A DNA stretch of 64,000 nt from Campylobacter sp. RM16187. GTDB lineage: Bacteria > Campylobacterota > Campylobacteria > Campylobacterales > Campylobacteraceae. A program made the translations under genes and the position numbers. Location: contig NZ_CP012549.1 in NCBI RefSeq assembly GCF_025319965.1, forward strand, positions 806,001 to 870,000, written 5' to 3'. This document shows, one piece after another, positions 48,527 to 57,051 of this stretch. The notes under the pieces were generated by a model. That model saw nothing but the letters and a program-made list of their open reading frames with translations, did no database searches and was not told the origin of the DNA. How positions within the stretch are numbered: the stretch's first letter is position 1; every line of letters begins with the position of its first letter.

Positions 48527-48817
48527 ATGTATCAAATAGATGAAATAGAAAGCATAAAGCGCATTTGTAAAACTTCAAAACTGACAAAAACTCTACGTCC
48601 GACATTTGGATTGGATAGATACATTGACAAAAAGATGACTCTAAGCGAGCTTTTGGCTTTAAAGCGTGATATGAAATCTCAAATTTTAACCTTTGAGCCT
48701 AGGGTTGAAAATCTAAAAATAGATCTTACGCCAAGATTTGATAACGTTTTGGACGTGGTTATAAGCTATACAGCCAAAGGTGATATTAAAACAAACGAAG
48801 TGAGGCTTAGTTTATGA
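48527..48817 (+). CDS. Baseplate wedge protein W (gp25-like)
   Basis: A 96-residue gp25-like protein with RPTFGLDRYID and the C-terminal strands. The stop overlaps the gpJ start by 4 bp. Confidence 0.83.
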   Translation: MYQIDEIESIKRICKTSKLTKTLRPTFGLDRYIDKKMTLSELLALKRDMKSQILTFEPRVENLKIDLTPRFDNVLDVVISYTAKGDIKTNEVRLSL

Positions 48818-49860
48818 AACCATTAAGAGTGCCACAGTTTATCAAGCCTCTAAATATCGAACGAGAGCGCCAAAGTATAGTAGATGAATTTAAAGTAAAA
48901 AGCGGAAAGCTTGACTATATACCTTTAGTCGGAGATGATTATATGACGCTCATCGATATATTTTTATTTAGGCTTAATAATTTTTTTGAGCTCATAAATA
49001 TCAAGATTGCCAATAATTATCTAAATTTTAGCACTGGAGAATACCTTGATGAGCTAGTATCTCTTATCGGGATTAAGCGAAATGAAGAAGTAAAGCCTAT
49101 AGCAGAAGTTGAAATAACTGTAAATTCGGCTACTTTTCTACCAAAAGGCAGCAAATTTACCGACGGAAAGGGGCATTTTGCCTTTTTGCTTGAGGATGCA
49201 AATATCGCAGACGAGGCGACTGTTAAAATCGAAGCCGGCGGATATTTTAAAGAAAATTACGAAACTACGGTGCTAGAGATCCCCAACATCTATATCAAAA
49301 CAATCAAAATGACAAAACCCTTTAGCGGCTTTAAAGCGCGCGAAAACGATGATGAGCTAAGAAATAGGTTTTTGCTCGCTTTGCATCGTTTTAGCACTGC
49401 GGGGAGTCAAAAAAGCTATCTTTTTTATATTTTAAGCATCGAGGGCATAACAAAGGCTAACGTCTATCATTTAAGCCCCGGTGTCGTGCAGATAGTTTAT
49501 TTTTCAAAATACGAAAAAAATATCGCCGAAGCCAAAATATCCGAAGCTCTGCAAGATAGAGTACCGCTTACCGATAATGTTTTAATGAAAGAAGCAATGC
49601 AGATCAAATTTGACTTAGTTATTGAAGTTAGACTAAGACAAGACTATATGTTTGCAGAAGTTTTAAAGAATGCAGATCAAAAGTTAAGAGATTATTTCGC
49701 AAATATAGACATCGGTTTTACTCCGCATTTTTCTCAGATCATCGAGATAGCTTTTGATGAAAACACTATAGCGGTTGAAATAAAGAGCGAAATACCGCAA
49801 TCAAATAGGGATAGTATTTTGATACTTAATTCATTGCAAATTTTAAAAAAGGCTGACTGA
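48814..49860 (+). CDS. Baseplate protein J (gpJ-like)
   Basis: A 348-residue baseplate wedge protein. It has the FKAR-like FSGFKARENDDELRNRFLLALHRFSTAGSQKSY segment typical of gpJ and an N-terminal SGKLDYIPLVGDDYMTLID part. It forms the wedge with W and I. Confidence 0.9.
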   Translation: MKPLRVPQFIKPLNIERERQSIVDEFKVKSGKLDYIPLVGDDYMTLIDIFLFRLNNFFELINIKIANNYLNFSTGEYLDELVSLIGIKRNEEVKPIAEVEITVNSATFLPKGSKFTDGKGHFAFLLEDANIADEATVKIEAGGYFKENYETTVLEIPNIYIKTIKMTKPFSGFKARENDDELRNRFLLALHRFSTAGSQKSYLFYILSIEGITKANVYHLSPGVVQIVYFSKYEKNIAEAKISEALQDRVPLTDNVLMKEAMQIKFDLVIEVRLRQDYMFAEVLKNADQKLRDYFANIDIGFTPHFSQIIEIAFDENTIAVEIKSEIPQSNRDSILILNSLQILKKAD

Positions 49861-50450
49861 TGCTAGACCTGAGAACTTATAACGATACTTTATTCCGAGT
49901 TGATCAGGTATTGGGAAGCAAAATGTCTCAGTGGTTAAGATTTGATAAGCGTTTTTTCTATGAACAAGATGATTTTAATAGGGCGTTTTTAGCACAAACT
50001 TTTGATATTGAGCCGGCATCCCAAAGTCTAGAAGAGACTAAAGGGCTTTTGGATGAACCTCTAAAAACTTATTTTTTTGAAGGAACTTTTTTTAGTCTTG
50101 AAAAGGCACTTAACTCTTTTTATAAAGGGATTGTTTTAAAAGAGTGGCAAGATTACGGCGGAGAGCCTTATCACTTCAGACTTGAGATTGAGCCGGATGA
50201 AAGAGGCGTGAGCAAAGAGGGTTTTAGAAAACTTGATGAGTTGGTTGAAAATTATAAAAACGTTCGCTCTACACTTGGCGGCATAGAGATAAGCCTAAGG
50301 GTGGAAGTAGATGAAATTTTTAAAGGAGTTGCGGTAGATGGCGAATTGATCCGCATTATCCCTGAGATTATTACGCAAAGAGATTCAGACATAGGAGTAT
50401 ATTATGCAGCGATTACACATGAACTTGAGACATTGGAGGTTGGAGCATGA
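49860..50450 (+). CDS. Tail protein I (gpI-like)
   Basis: A 196-residue protein of the P2 gpI type by position (J-I-H order) and by the segment KALNSFYKGIVLKEWQDYGGEPYHFRLEIEP. Its stop overlaps the fibre start. Confidence 0.85.
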   Translation: MLDLRTYNDTLFRVDQVLGSKMSQWLRFDKRFFYEQDDFNRAFLAQTFDIEPASQSLEETKGLLDEPLKTYFFEGTFFSLEKALNSFYKGIVLKEWQDYGGEPYHFRLEIEPDERGVSKEGFRKLDELVENYKNVRSTLGGIEISLRVEVDEIFKGVAVDGELIRIIPEIITQRDSDIGVYYAAITHELETLEVGA

Positions 50451-51277
50451 GCTTTAAAACCTTGCTAACCGCTAAAGGCGCAGAGCTTATAGTGCTATCC
50501 CAAACTACTCAAAAGCTTATAGAATTAAATGAGTTAGCAGTAGGAGATGGGGAGGGGGATATAAGCGTTAGCCAAACTGCTTTAAAAAACGAAAAATTTA
50601 GAATAGGCATAGCAGCAGTTTTGCAAGATCCGCAAAATCCAAACTATCTAATAGTTGAAGCCGTAATCCCTCCTAGCCAAGGCGGATTTTATGTAAGAGA
50701 GGCTGGTGTATTTACTGCTGAAAATGAACTATTTGCAGTGGCTATCATGCCGCCTACATATAAACCAAATCTCGATGAAGGGAGTGCAAAGGAGTTAAAA
50801 ATTCGCTTTGTGATTGAGGTAAGTAGCACAGAGAACGTCCAAATTACGGTAAATAACGACATATCAAGCGTGAGTAAGGAGTTTGTGGTATTTGAGCTGG
50901 GTAAAAAGGCTGATAAAATTCACGTCTATACCAAAACGCAAAGCGATGAGAGGTTTGCCGGTAAGCATGTAGAGACTGATAAGGCGGATAAGGCAGATAC
51001 CTATACAAAAGAGGAAGTAGATGCTCTGATACCGGAGATACCCGATCAGCTTGATGCATATACAAAAACCCAAACAAACGAACTACTAGAACAAAAGGCT
51101 GACCAGCTTACTACTTACACAAAAGAGGAGGTCGATGCTCTGCTAGCCGGCAAGTATGATAAAACAAGAGTTTATAACAAAAACGAAATAGACTCGATGC
51201 TTCTTGGATTAAGCAGTGGTGTAACGCTTAATCAAAATAGTAACAGCGCATTTCTAGACGCATTGATATTTTCATAA
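50447..51277 (+). CDS. Tail fibre protein (gpH-like)
   Basis: A 276-residue protein. The N-terminal domain (FKTLLTAKGAELIVLSQ..ELAVGDGEGD) is the phage tail-collar fibre domain. The C-terminal third has repeats around YTKEEVDAL and YTKTQ, which suggest a trimeric stalk. It is short for a tail fibre and ends without a large receptor-binding domain, so the next genes may provide it. Confidence 0.83.
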   Translation: MSFKTLLTAKGAELIVLSQTTQKLIELNELAVGDGEGDISVSQTALKNEKFRIGIAAVLQDPQNPNYLIVEAVIPPSQGGFYVREAGVFTAENELFAVAIMPPTYKPNLDEGSAKELKIRFVIEVSSTENVQITVNNDISSVSKEFVVFELGKKADKIHVYTKTQSDERFAGKHVETDKADKADTYTKEEVDALIPEIPDQLDAYTKTQTNELLEQKADQLTTYTKEEVDALLAGKYDKTRVYNKNEIDSMLLGLSSGVTLNQNSNSAFLDALIFS

Positions 51278-51287
51278 AGGATAAAAG

Positions 51288-51638
51288 ATGAAATTTAAAA
51301 GAGTAAAAGATAAGTTTTTGGAAAAAGAATCAAGTCATACGATAATTAGCGGCATTGACGGTAAAACTATAATAGTAACAGCACTTGATTTTTTTACGGT
51401 AGTTCAGACGTCAAAGTTGAACAAAACCGAGGCTGTGCATGATAATGTAGCTTTATTTATATCAAAAAAGACAAGCGGCAATGTAGTTTTAGCGCTTGGT
51501 GAGTTTGCTATTGGTGGAGCTGCTACACCGCTATATATTTCAAGCGATGAAGAGCTAATCATAAAAACGAGTGGCAATCAAGGCACTCAAAAATATTTAA
51601 ATTATTTAGTTAAATACGAGGAGTTGGAAAATGCGTAA
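51288..51638 (+). CDS. Hypothetical protein of the tail-fibre region
   Basis: A 116-residue beta-rich protein with IISGIDGKTIIVTALDFFTV. It may be a fibre tip or baseplate accessory; no family recognised. It overlaps the next gene by 8 bp. Confidence 0.6.
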   Translation: MKFKRVKDKFLEKESSHTIISGIDGKTIIVTALDFFTVVQTSKLNKTEAVHDNVALFISKKTSGNVVLALGEFAIGGAATPLYISSDEELIIKTSGNQGTQKYLNYLVKYEELENA

Positions 51639-51843
51639 AATAATAAGAAATGCAGGCAGTATTTGTCCTAGTGGGTATATATGGATAGCGCATATTGGGC
51701 TTTCTACTACAACCAGTGGGCAACCTATATCAAAACTAATATTTCCGGCAGGAACTTTTAGGACTGAGGCAGAAGCTGCAGCTAAAGCAATGAACACAAA
51801 TGCGAAAATAGTCAATATCATAGAAGTGAGTATTCAAGGATAA
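51631..51843 (+). CDS. Small hypothetical protein of the tail-fibre region
   Basis: A 70-residue protein with SGYIWIAHIGLSTTTSGQPISKL. Function unknown. Confidence 0.55.
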   Translation: MRKIIRNAGSICPSGYIWIAHIGLSTTTSGQPISKLIFPAGTFRTEAEAAAKAMNTNAKIVNIIEVSIQG

Positions 51844-51846
51844 AAT

Positions 51847-52383
51847 ATGCAATACAAAGAGATAAAAAATAAGACTATATATTATGAAGATAGAGGCGAG
51901 ACAAAGGCGTTAAGTATAAATCCACAGACTGATAAACCGTTTAGTAGCGATGATGAAGCTTGGTTTTTTGCAGAAATCACAAGCGAGCTAAATCCTATGC
52001 TTTTAAGCGAGGCAAACAGCTTTAAAGCTAGCATCGAAGGTAGAAAGGGGTATCTAAAAGGCGTTTTAACGTCTAAATTTAACGAGGCCGTATCTAAAAG
52101 CAAGGTTTACGTAGACGGCATAGGCGACGTAGATGCGGGCGTGCAATATCTCATAAACGTAATGACGCTGATCGACTTGTGCGGAAAAAGCGGAACGATA
52201 GCTTTTAGGATGTTCGACAATACGAGTAAAAATTTAGACCTAGCGCAACTAAAGGCCGTTAAAACGGCGATACAAACCAAAGGCATAAATTTATACTCCA
52301 AAAAATGGCAGCTTGAAAAGATGATCGAGGACGCCAAAGACGAAACCGAGCTAAATGCCGTAAATATAGATTTTGGAGAGTGA
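51847..52383 (+). CDS. Tail-fibre-region protein (DUF4376-like)
   Basis: A 178-residue protein. The C-terminal half has the helical DUF4376-like pattern (VDAGVQYLINVMTLIDLCGKSGTIAFRMFDN..LAQLKAVKTAIQTKGINLYSKKWQLE), a domain common in fibre-assembly proteins. The GC content rises within this gene. Confidence 0.65.
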   Translation: MQYKEIKNKTIYYEDRGETKALSINPQTDKPFSSDDEAWFFAEITSELNPMLLSEANSFKASIEGRKGYLKGVLTSKFNEAVSKSKVYVDGIGDVDAGVQYLINVMTLIDLCGKSGTIAFRMFDNTSKNLDLAQLKAVKTAIQTKGINLYSKKWQLEKMIEDAKDETELNAVNIDFGE

Positions 52384-52386
52384 TAG

Positions 52387-52755
52387 ATGGACTTAAACGT
52401 TACGCCGCTTTGCGAAAACAGATACGAACTTACGCAGGATTTTGAAATTTTAGGCATAACGATACCCAAAGGGTATAAAACCAACGGAGCGAATATCCCT
52501 AGAGTTTTTTATATCTTTTATCCGCCCTTTATCCCAAAATACCTAAAGGCTATCGTTTTGCACGACTACCTTTGCGATCTAAGCGATCAGACCATACAAA
52601 ACGACAAATTTAAAAGCAAAAACGAAGGTTTTAAATTTGCCGATCTTAAACTAAAAGAGGCTTTGAGAGAGTGCGGAGCCGGCGCTTTTACTCAAAATTT
52701 ATTTTATATCTGCGTCCGTATTTACCATAAGCTAAAGTATGGGAGAGAAAAATGA
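52387..52755 (+). CDS. DUF1353 family protein
   Basis: A 122-residue protein of the DUF1353 family, with IPKGYKTNGANIPRVFY and the AIVLHDYLC motif. The family is common in phage lysis/tail regions and of unknown function. It overlaps the next gene by 4 bp. Confidence 0.8.
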   Translation: MDLNVTPLCENRYELTQDFEILGITIPKGYKTNGANIPRVFYIFYPPFIPKYLKAIVLHDYLCDLSDQTIQNDKFKSKNEGFKFADLKLKEALRECGAGAFTQNLFYICVRIYHKLKYGREK

Positions 52756-53168
52756 TAAAAACCGTTTTATCCACCGTCGCGAGTTTTGTAGGCGGTAATA
52801 AAATATGGCTTGCGATAGTTTGCGCGCTAGTCGGAATCATAATAGGATCGTGCGTATTTTTTAAAATTTCAAACGATTCCATGATTGAAAAAATAAGCGA
52901 TCTAAACATAAAGCTCGCCGCCGAAAAAATAAGTCGCGACATAGAAAAGTCGAATTTAAAAGCTTGCGGCGACAAATTAGAGACTCAAAACGCCAAATTT
53001 GAAGCGCTCGAAGTAAAAACGCAAGACGCTATCAAGGAAGCAAACAAGGCAAAGGCGAGATTTAAAAAGCTTGCCGCGCCTAGCAAGGACGACGCGTGCG
53101 AAAAGAAGCTGAAATTTTACGAGGACGCGGCGGCGGTAACGGCTAAGTCCTTTAAGGAGAGAAAATGA
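52752..53168 (+). CDS. Probable inner-membrane spanin (Rz-like)
   Basis: A 138-residue protein with one N-terminal membrane helix (WLAIVCALVGIIIGSCVFF) and a long coiled coil. It precedes a small lipoprotein, which is the usual Rz/Rz1 arrangement. Spanins fuse inner and outer membranes at lysis. Confidence 0.65.
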   Translation: MIKTVLSTVASFVGGNKIWLAIVCALVGIIIGSCVFFKISNDSMIEKISDLNIKLAAEKISRDIEKSNLKACGDKLETQNAKFEALEVKTQDAIKEANKAKARFKKLAAPSKDDACEKKLKFYEDAAAVTAKSFKERK

Positions 53169-53434
53169 ATCGGGAAAGTAAACGAGCCGTTCGGAAATAC
53201 CGAACCGTTGCTTTAGTTATCGCTTGCGGATTATTTCTCGGCGGCTGCGCAAGCAAAGAGCCCCAAATCATCACGCGCACGGAGTATCAGGAGGTAAAAA
53301 CCCCCATAGCTTGCATAAAGCGCGAGGATTTGCCTACGCCGCCCGAATACGACCCGAGCGAGCCCGAGACGTTTAAAGAGCTGATGGGGTATGCGGTAGA
53401 GGCGGATAGGCTTTTGAAAGGATGTGCAAAATGA
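53165..53434 (+). CDS. Probable outer-membrane spanin lipoprotein (Rz1-like)
   Basis: An 89-residue lipoprotein with signal and lipobox (GLFLGGCASKE, Cys about residue 28) and a Pro-containing tail (DLPTPPEYDP). It overlaps the Rz-like gene by 4 bp and shares an ATGA with the next gene. Confidence 0.7.
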   Translation: MNRESKRAVRKYRTVALVIACGLFLGGCASKEPQIITRTEYQEVKTPIACIKREDLPTPPEYDPSEPETFKELMGYAVEADRLLKGCAK

Positions 53435-53595
53435 ATAAATTAGTGCCGATACGTTGTATAAATAAAATGCCAAATAAGCCAAAATACGATTATGAGGATA
53501 TACAAACCGCGCGCGAGTTGATGGAATATTATAAAACGTGCGAGGAGCTTTTGAAGGGCTGCGCATCGCAAGAGTATGAGTCGGTCAAGGAGTAA
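53431..53595 (+). CDS. Truncated spanin-like paralog
   Basis: Fifty-four residues that align with the C-terminal half of the preceding lipoprotein: KPKYDYEDIQTARELMEYYKTCEELLKGCA against PPEYDPSEPETFKELMGYAVEADRLLKGCA (split in two). It lacks a signal and lipobox. It probably comes from a partial duplication. Confidence 0.6.
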   Translation: MNKLVPIRCINKMPNKPKYDYEDIQTARELMEYYKTCEELLKGCASQEYESVKE

Positions 53596-53597
53596 AA

Positions 53598-53822
53598 ATG
53601 AGCGAAATTAAGCTTTTACCCGAGCCAAAAAGTAAATTTAGGCGTTGGCTAGTGCTGGCGCTGGGTGCGGTGTTTATTATACTTTTTAGCATCGCCGCGT
53701 ATAGCTTTTATGAGCGCCTTTTTTACAACAAAGACATAGCCCTCACGGCCTGGGCGGTCACTCAGGGCGTGATAAACGTCCTACTAAGTCCCGCGAAACT
53801 ACTAACGATTTTTAAGGCCTAG
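53598..53822 (+). CDS. Small membrane protein of the lysis region
   Basis: A 74-residue protein with one or two hydrophobic helices (WLVLALGAVFIILFSIAAYSF). It may be a holin or antiholin. No family recognised. Confidence 0.6.
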   Translation: MSEIKLLPEPKSKFRRWLVLALGAVFIILFSIAAYSFYERLFYNKDIALTAWAVTQGVINVLLSPAKLLTIFKA

Positions 53823-53825
53823 TCC

Positions 53826-54119
53826 GTGGAAATGCACTATCTTTTCTACGTGATGATCATAGGCTGCGCGGGATCAATAACGGCCTTTATCAAAAACGGA
53901 GGCAGCGGCGGGATAAAGGAGCTAGCCAAAAGAACGTGGGACGGGTGCTTTAGCGCTTACGTAGTTTATGAGATAGCCTTTTTCTTTGCCAAAGACGAGC
54001 GTGTGAGCTTTGCTATTTGCGGGATAGGGGCTTGGATGGGGAGCGAGGTGCTGATATTCGTGCGCGATTTCGTGTCGAATAAAGCCGGAGGTAGGAGATA
54101 TGATAGTTATGAGGAGTAA
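53826..54119 (+). CDS. Phage holin-like membrane protein
   Basis: A 97-residue protein with about three hydrophobic helices and a basic C-terminus (NKAGGRRYDSYEE). It resembles LydA-type phage holins. The start is GTG. It lies next to other lysis genes. Confidence 0.65.
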   Translation: MEMHYLFYVMIIGCAGSITAFIKNGGSGGIKELAKRTWDGCFSAYVVYEIAFFFAKDERVSFAICGIGAWMGSEVLIFVRDFVSNKAGGRRYDSYEE

Positions 54120-54122
54120 AAA

Positions 54123-54533
54123 ATGAAGCTAAAAATTACAAGATTTAAAAACATAAAAGACGGCACGCTCGGCAAATTTGAGCTATTTTTAAACGATAAA
54201 GTCTTTTTGGACGGCTACACGCTAGAGCCCGCAGGGCCCGATACGACGGCGCGCGGTAAAGATAGGCGAATACCCGAGGGCGCTTATGATGTGTTTTGGC
54301 ATCATTCAGCTAGATTTAACCGCGTTTTGCCGGTGCTTTACAACGAAAAAGTGCCAAAAGATCGTTACATAGAGATCCATTCAGGCAACTATCCCAAACA
54401 CACCGAGGGCTGCATACTTTTGGGATCTACGTTTAGCGACGAGGGCGTTTTAAATAGCCTCAGCACGCTAAAAAGTTTTTTAGCTCTGACTTTGGACAAA
54501 GAGCTACAAGTGGAAATAATAAATAAATTTTAG
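54123..54533 (+). CDS. DUF5675 family protein, possible lysis enzyme
   Basis: A 136-residue DUF5675-like protein. It contains IHSGNYPKHTEGCILLG, a His...GC pattern reminiscent of the YkuD L,D-transpeptidase active site (HG...S-x-GC). No other endolysin is apparent in the lysis region. A peptidoglycan role is only an inference. Confidence 0.65.
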   Translation: MKLKITRFKNIKDGTLGKFELFLNDKVFLDGYTLEPAGPDTTARGKDRRIPEGAYDVFWHHSARFNRVLPVLYNEKVPKDRYIEIHSGNYPKHTEGCILLGSTFSDEGVLNSLSTLKSFLALTLDKELQVEIINKF

Positions 54534-54549
54534 AAAGTGAGGTAAAAAA

Positions 54550-55659
54550 ATACCAAGTAAATACGGCGTCAATGTCGAGCTTTATAACGGCTCGCTAAAC
54601 CCATACGAGATAAACAATCAAAGACCCATAGCCATAGTCGGAGACGATACTAAACTAGTTGCAGGGCTTTACGTTTATAGTACCGTCGAGGATGCGATTA
54701 AAGAAGTAGAAGGCGGCACGATTAAAAACGCACTTGATGATCTAAAAGCATGCGGGCTTCATTCGCAAGTCGTGTTAAGTTCTTTTAGGCCAAGCCAAAA
54801 TGGAGATAGTGATACAGCAAAGCAGGAAAATTTAACAGCTTGCCTAGCTGCTATTGATGAGCTTAAAAAGGCTGAGAGTGTTGTTATGGCCAAGCCAAAA
54901 TTTATAGCTGCTCCTGAGTATAACGACACAGGAGTATATGAGAAGCTAAAGCAACTTGGCGAGTATTTAAGAGCTGTATATGCTATAGAAGTTAACGCCA
55001 CAAGTGAACAAACCGCGAAAGCTGCAGTGCAAACTCTATCTACAAAGACAGCTATCATAACATATCAAAAAGTAAAAAGAGTTGATAAAACAATAAGGCC
55101 TATGAGTATGTTTTTGATAGCTCTTTATGCAAAAGTTATGAGTGAAACTGAATACGGATTTTCGCAGACATACTCAAACAGAGTTATTCCGGGCATTACC
55201 GGTATAGTAGATAGTGTAGAGTTTATTCAGGGTGTAGATTGTGAAGCAGATAGACTTAGAAGCGAGGGCATAACCATAGCATACGTTGATGATGGAATTC
55301 GTGCATGGGGTGGTGAAACAAGAGATGAGGATTTTACTAGCATGCATACTTACGTGATCTTTTACACTGCTATTGAGACTATATTTGAAGCACAAAAAAG
55401 AGCTATAGATAAAAGAATGCGAGATGTGCTTAAAAATGTAGTGGATAGCCTTGAGGCATTTTATCGTAGGCTTGTGGCAAATAACGTAGCAGTCGGATTT
55501 GAAGTAACCGTACCGCCTGAATTAAACACAAACGAGACTATAAGCGAAGGTAAAATTTATATAAAACATAGAGTTCAAGAGATGCCTCTAATCAAAAACA
55601 TCACAAATAGAATTTACCGCGTTACCGATTATTCTCAAGTTCTTATAGAGGAGCTGTAA
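54550..55659 (+). CDS. Contractile tail sheath protein, no standard start codon
   Basis: The frame is open from 54541 and ends at 55659. The sheath-like N-terminus (KYGVNVELYNGSLNP..RPIAIVGDD) begins after an ATA at 54550, and GAGG at 54539-54542 is placed as its ribosome-binding site. A standard start (GTG 54772) would lose ~74 conserved residues. C-terminal part has KVKRVDKTIRPMSMFLIALYAKV, YVDDGIRAWGGETRDEDF and FVTV-type features of sheath proteins. Sheath proteins form the contracting outer tube. Confidence 0.85.
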   Translation: MPSKYGVNVELYNGSLNPYEINNQRPIAIVGDDTKLVAGLYVYSTVEDAIKEVEGGTIKNALDDLKACGLHSQVVLSSFRPSQNGDSDTAKQENLTACLAAIDELKKAESVVMAKPKFIAAPEYNDTGVYEKLKQLGEYLRAVYAIEVNATSEQTAKAAVQTLSTKTAIITYQKVKRVDKTIRPMSMFLIALYAKVMSETEYGFSQTYSNRVIPGITGIVDSVEFIQGVDCEADRLRSEGITIAYVDDGIRAWGGETRDEDFTSMHTYVIFYTAIETIFEAQKRAIDKRMRDVLKNVVDSLEAFYRRLVANNVAVGFEVTVPPELNTNETISEGKIYIKHRVQEMPLIKNITNRIYRVTDYSQVLIEEL

Positions 55660-55660
55660 G

Positions 55661-55912
55661 ATGAATGCAAACAAGAAATATGAACTGATCGGACGCATAG
55701 TAGAACAAAAAGAGATTGCTCATAAATTAAACAGAGACATAGGAGAGCTAAAAGAGGCTATCGTATCGTTTTTAAACAGGAAATTTTTATTTAGTATCTG
55801 GGATGAAACAACTCAAAACTACAAAAATAAAAATATATTATTAAACGAGACTTTGCAAAAAATAAAAGAATATGAAGATGAGCTAGAAACGCTTAAAAAC
55901 ACAGAGGAGTAA
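55661..55912 (+). CDS. Small coiled-coil phage protein
   Basis: An 83-residue protein between sheath and tube genes, mostly helical with Lys and Glu. Function unknown. Confidence 0.6.
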   Translation: MNANKKYELIGRIVEQKEIAHKLNRDIGELKEAIVSFLNRKFLFSIWDETTQNYKNKNILLNETLQKIKEYEDELETLKNTEE

Positions 55913-55915
55913 AAA

Positions 55916-56410
55916 ATGTTAAAAGCACAGGCTATCACAGGTGGAAATTTATTTATAGACGGCATAGGGCTTTTTGGAGAGCTGGTGGATTTTGAGCCGC
56001 CAAAATTTGAACATGAGACTATTGAGGCGAATTCCGAAATAGGCAAGTATGAATTGGTATTACCGACATTAAAACCTTTGTCTGCAAAATTTACTGTAAA
56101 TAATGTAAGTGAAACGTATTTTGGTCTTTTAAATACTAAAGTTAAGCAAAAGGTATATGTAAAGGCTAATCATAGCGGTAGTGAAGGCAAGCATGTTCCT
56201 ATAATCGCAACTTTTACGGGCAATATCAAAGTTCTTGAAGCTCCAAAATTTGAGATGAATAAAGAGGCAAATATGACTATCGAAATGAGCTGCATAACAG
56301 TTAAATATGAAGTCGATAAAAAGCCTGCAATTACTTATGACATTGAAAATAAGATATATTCTGTAAACGGCGAGGATCTATACGAGCCAATCAGAAAGAA
56401 TATATCATGA
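55916..56410 (+). CDS. Tail tube protein (gpFII-like)
   Basis: A 164-residue protein following the sheath gene. KPLSAKFTVNN and ANMTIEMSCITVKYEVDKKPAITYDIENKIYSVNGED match the P2 FII-type tube family. It makes the inner tube of the tail. It overlaps the next gene by 4 bp. Confidence 0.87.
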   Translation: MLKAQAITGGNLFIDGIGLFGELVDFEPPKFEHETIEANSEIGKYELVLPTLKPLSAKFTVNNVSETYFGLLNTKVKQKVYVKANHSGSEGKHVPIIATFTGNIKVLEAPKFEMNKEANMTIEMSCITVKYEVDKKPAITYDIENKIYSVNGEDLYEPIRKNIS

Positions 56411-56637
56411 CGCCGGAAGAGAGAAAAATTTATAACTTTGGGCTTCTTAAACTAAAAGAAGATGAGGTATATAAATGGGGTTCAAGAGCCGCGAGACTAA
56501 AAGAAAATTTAGTCTCTTTGTTAAACGAGCCCTTTAATGTCAGAGAATTTAAGATGGTTTCAGACGATTTAGTAGAAGCCGTAACAAAAAGAGATGAGAT
56601 AAAAAAGCAAATAGATGAATTAAGAAAGGAAATTTAA
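56407..56637 (+). CDS. Hypothetical small phage protein
   Basis: A 76-residue charged helical protein between tube and E genes. No family recognised. Confidence 0.55.
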   Translation: MTPEERKIYNFGLLKLKEDEVYKWGSRAARLKENLVSLLNEPFNVREFKMVSDDLVEAVTKRDEIKKQIDELRKEI

Positions 56638-56639
56638 CC

Positions 56640-56906
56640 ATGCCACTTAAAAAAATTGAATTACCAAAACAGACTTTCATATTTTCAGACGGACAAACAG
56701 TAGAGCTTAAGGCTCCAACCTTAGCACAAATCCAAAACGCCGAAAAAAGATGCAAAGGCGATGACATAGAAAGAGCCAAGCTTTTACTTATAGATATGAG
56801 CGATGGCGAGCTTGATAGCGAATTTTTGCTCTCCTTGCCTGTCGGGGAATGGGTAGAGTTGGCTAAAAATATTAGTGATTTTATGGGCATTGAAATAAAA
56901 AACTAG
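56640..56906 (+). CDS. Tail assembly chaperone E (gpE-like)
   Basis: An 88-residue P2 gpE/gp41-type chaperone that guides tape-measure and tube assembly. It ends with IEIKN at a TAG. The last codons are ATA AAA AAC, which form an A AAA AAC slippery heptamer (56897-56903), and the -1 frame continues for 40 codons (see E'). Confidence 0.85.
   Translation: MPLKKIELPKQTFIFSDGQTVELKAPTLAQIQNAEKRCKGDDIERAKLLLIDMSDGELDSEFLLSLPVGEWVELAKNISDFMGIEIKN
56897..56903 (+). promoter_or_regulatory. Slippery heptamer A AAA AAC for -1 frameshifting
   Basis: The heptamer is in the correct phase of the E gene (codons AAA and AAC), directly before the TAG stop. Confidence 0.8.
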
Positions 56907-57025
56907 CAGAAGGGTTTGCTCTAATAGGGCATACCCTACATTTTACTCTTAGTGATATTTTATCAATGGAATTTAATGATTTTGTAGAATACTACAATAT
57001 ATCTAGGCGGCTAAATGAACTTTAG
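56903..57025 (+). CDS. E' extension reached by -1 frameshift
   Basis: After slippage the frame reads LAEGFALIGHTLHFTLSDILSMEFNDFVEYYNISRRLNEL (split mention: ends in ..RRLNEL) and stops at 57023-57025. P2-like phages make gpE+E' the same way. It has no start codon of its own. Confidence 0.8.
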   Translation, partial: LAEGFALIGHTLHFTLSDILSMEFNDFVEYYNISRRLNEL

Positions 57026-57051
57026 TTTGGTCGCCACTCGTAAATTTATTA

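Noticed and set aside
50844-51077. Two minus-strand frames within the tail-fibre gene
   Set aside because: Shadows of the repeats that encode the fibre stalk.
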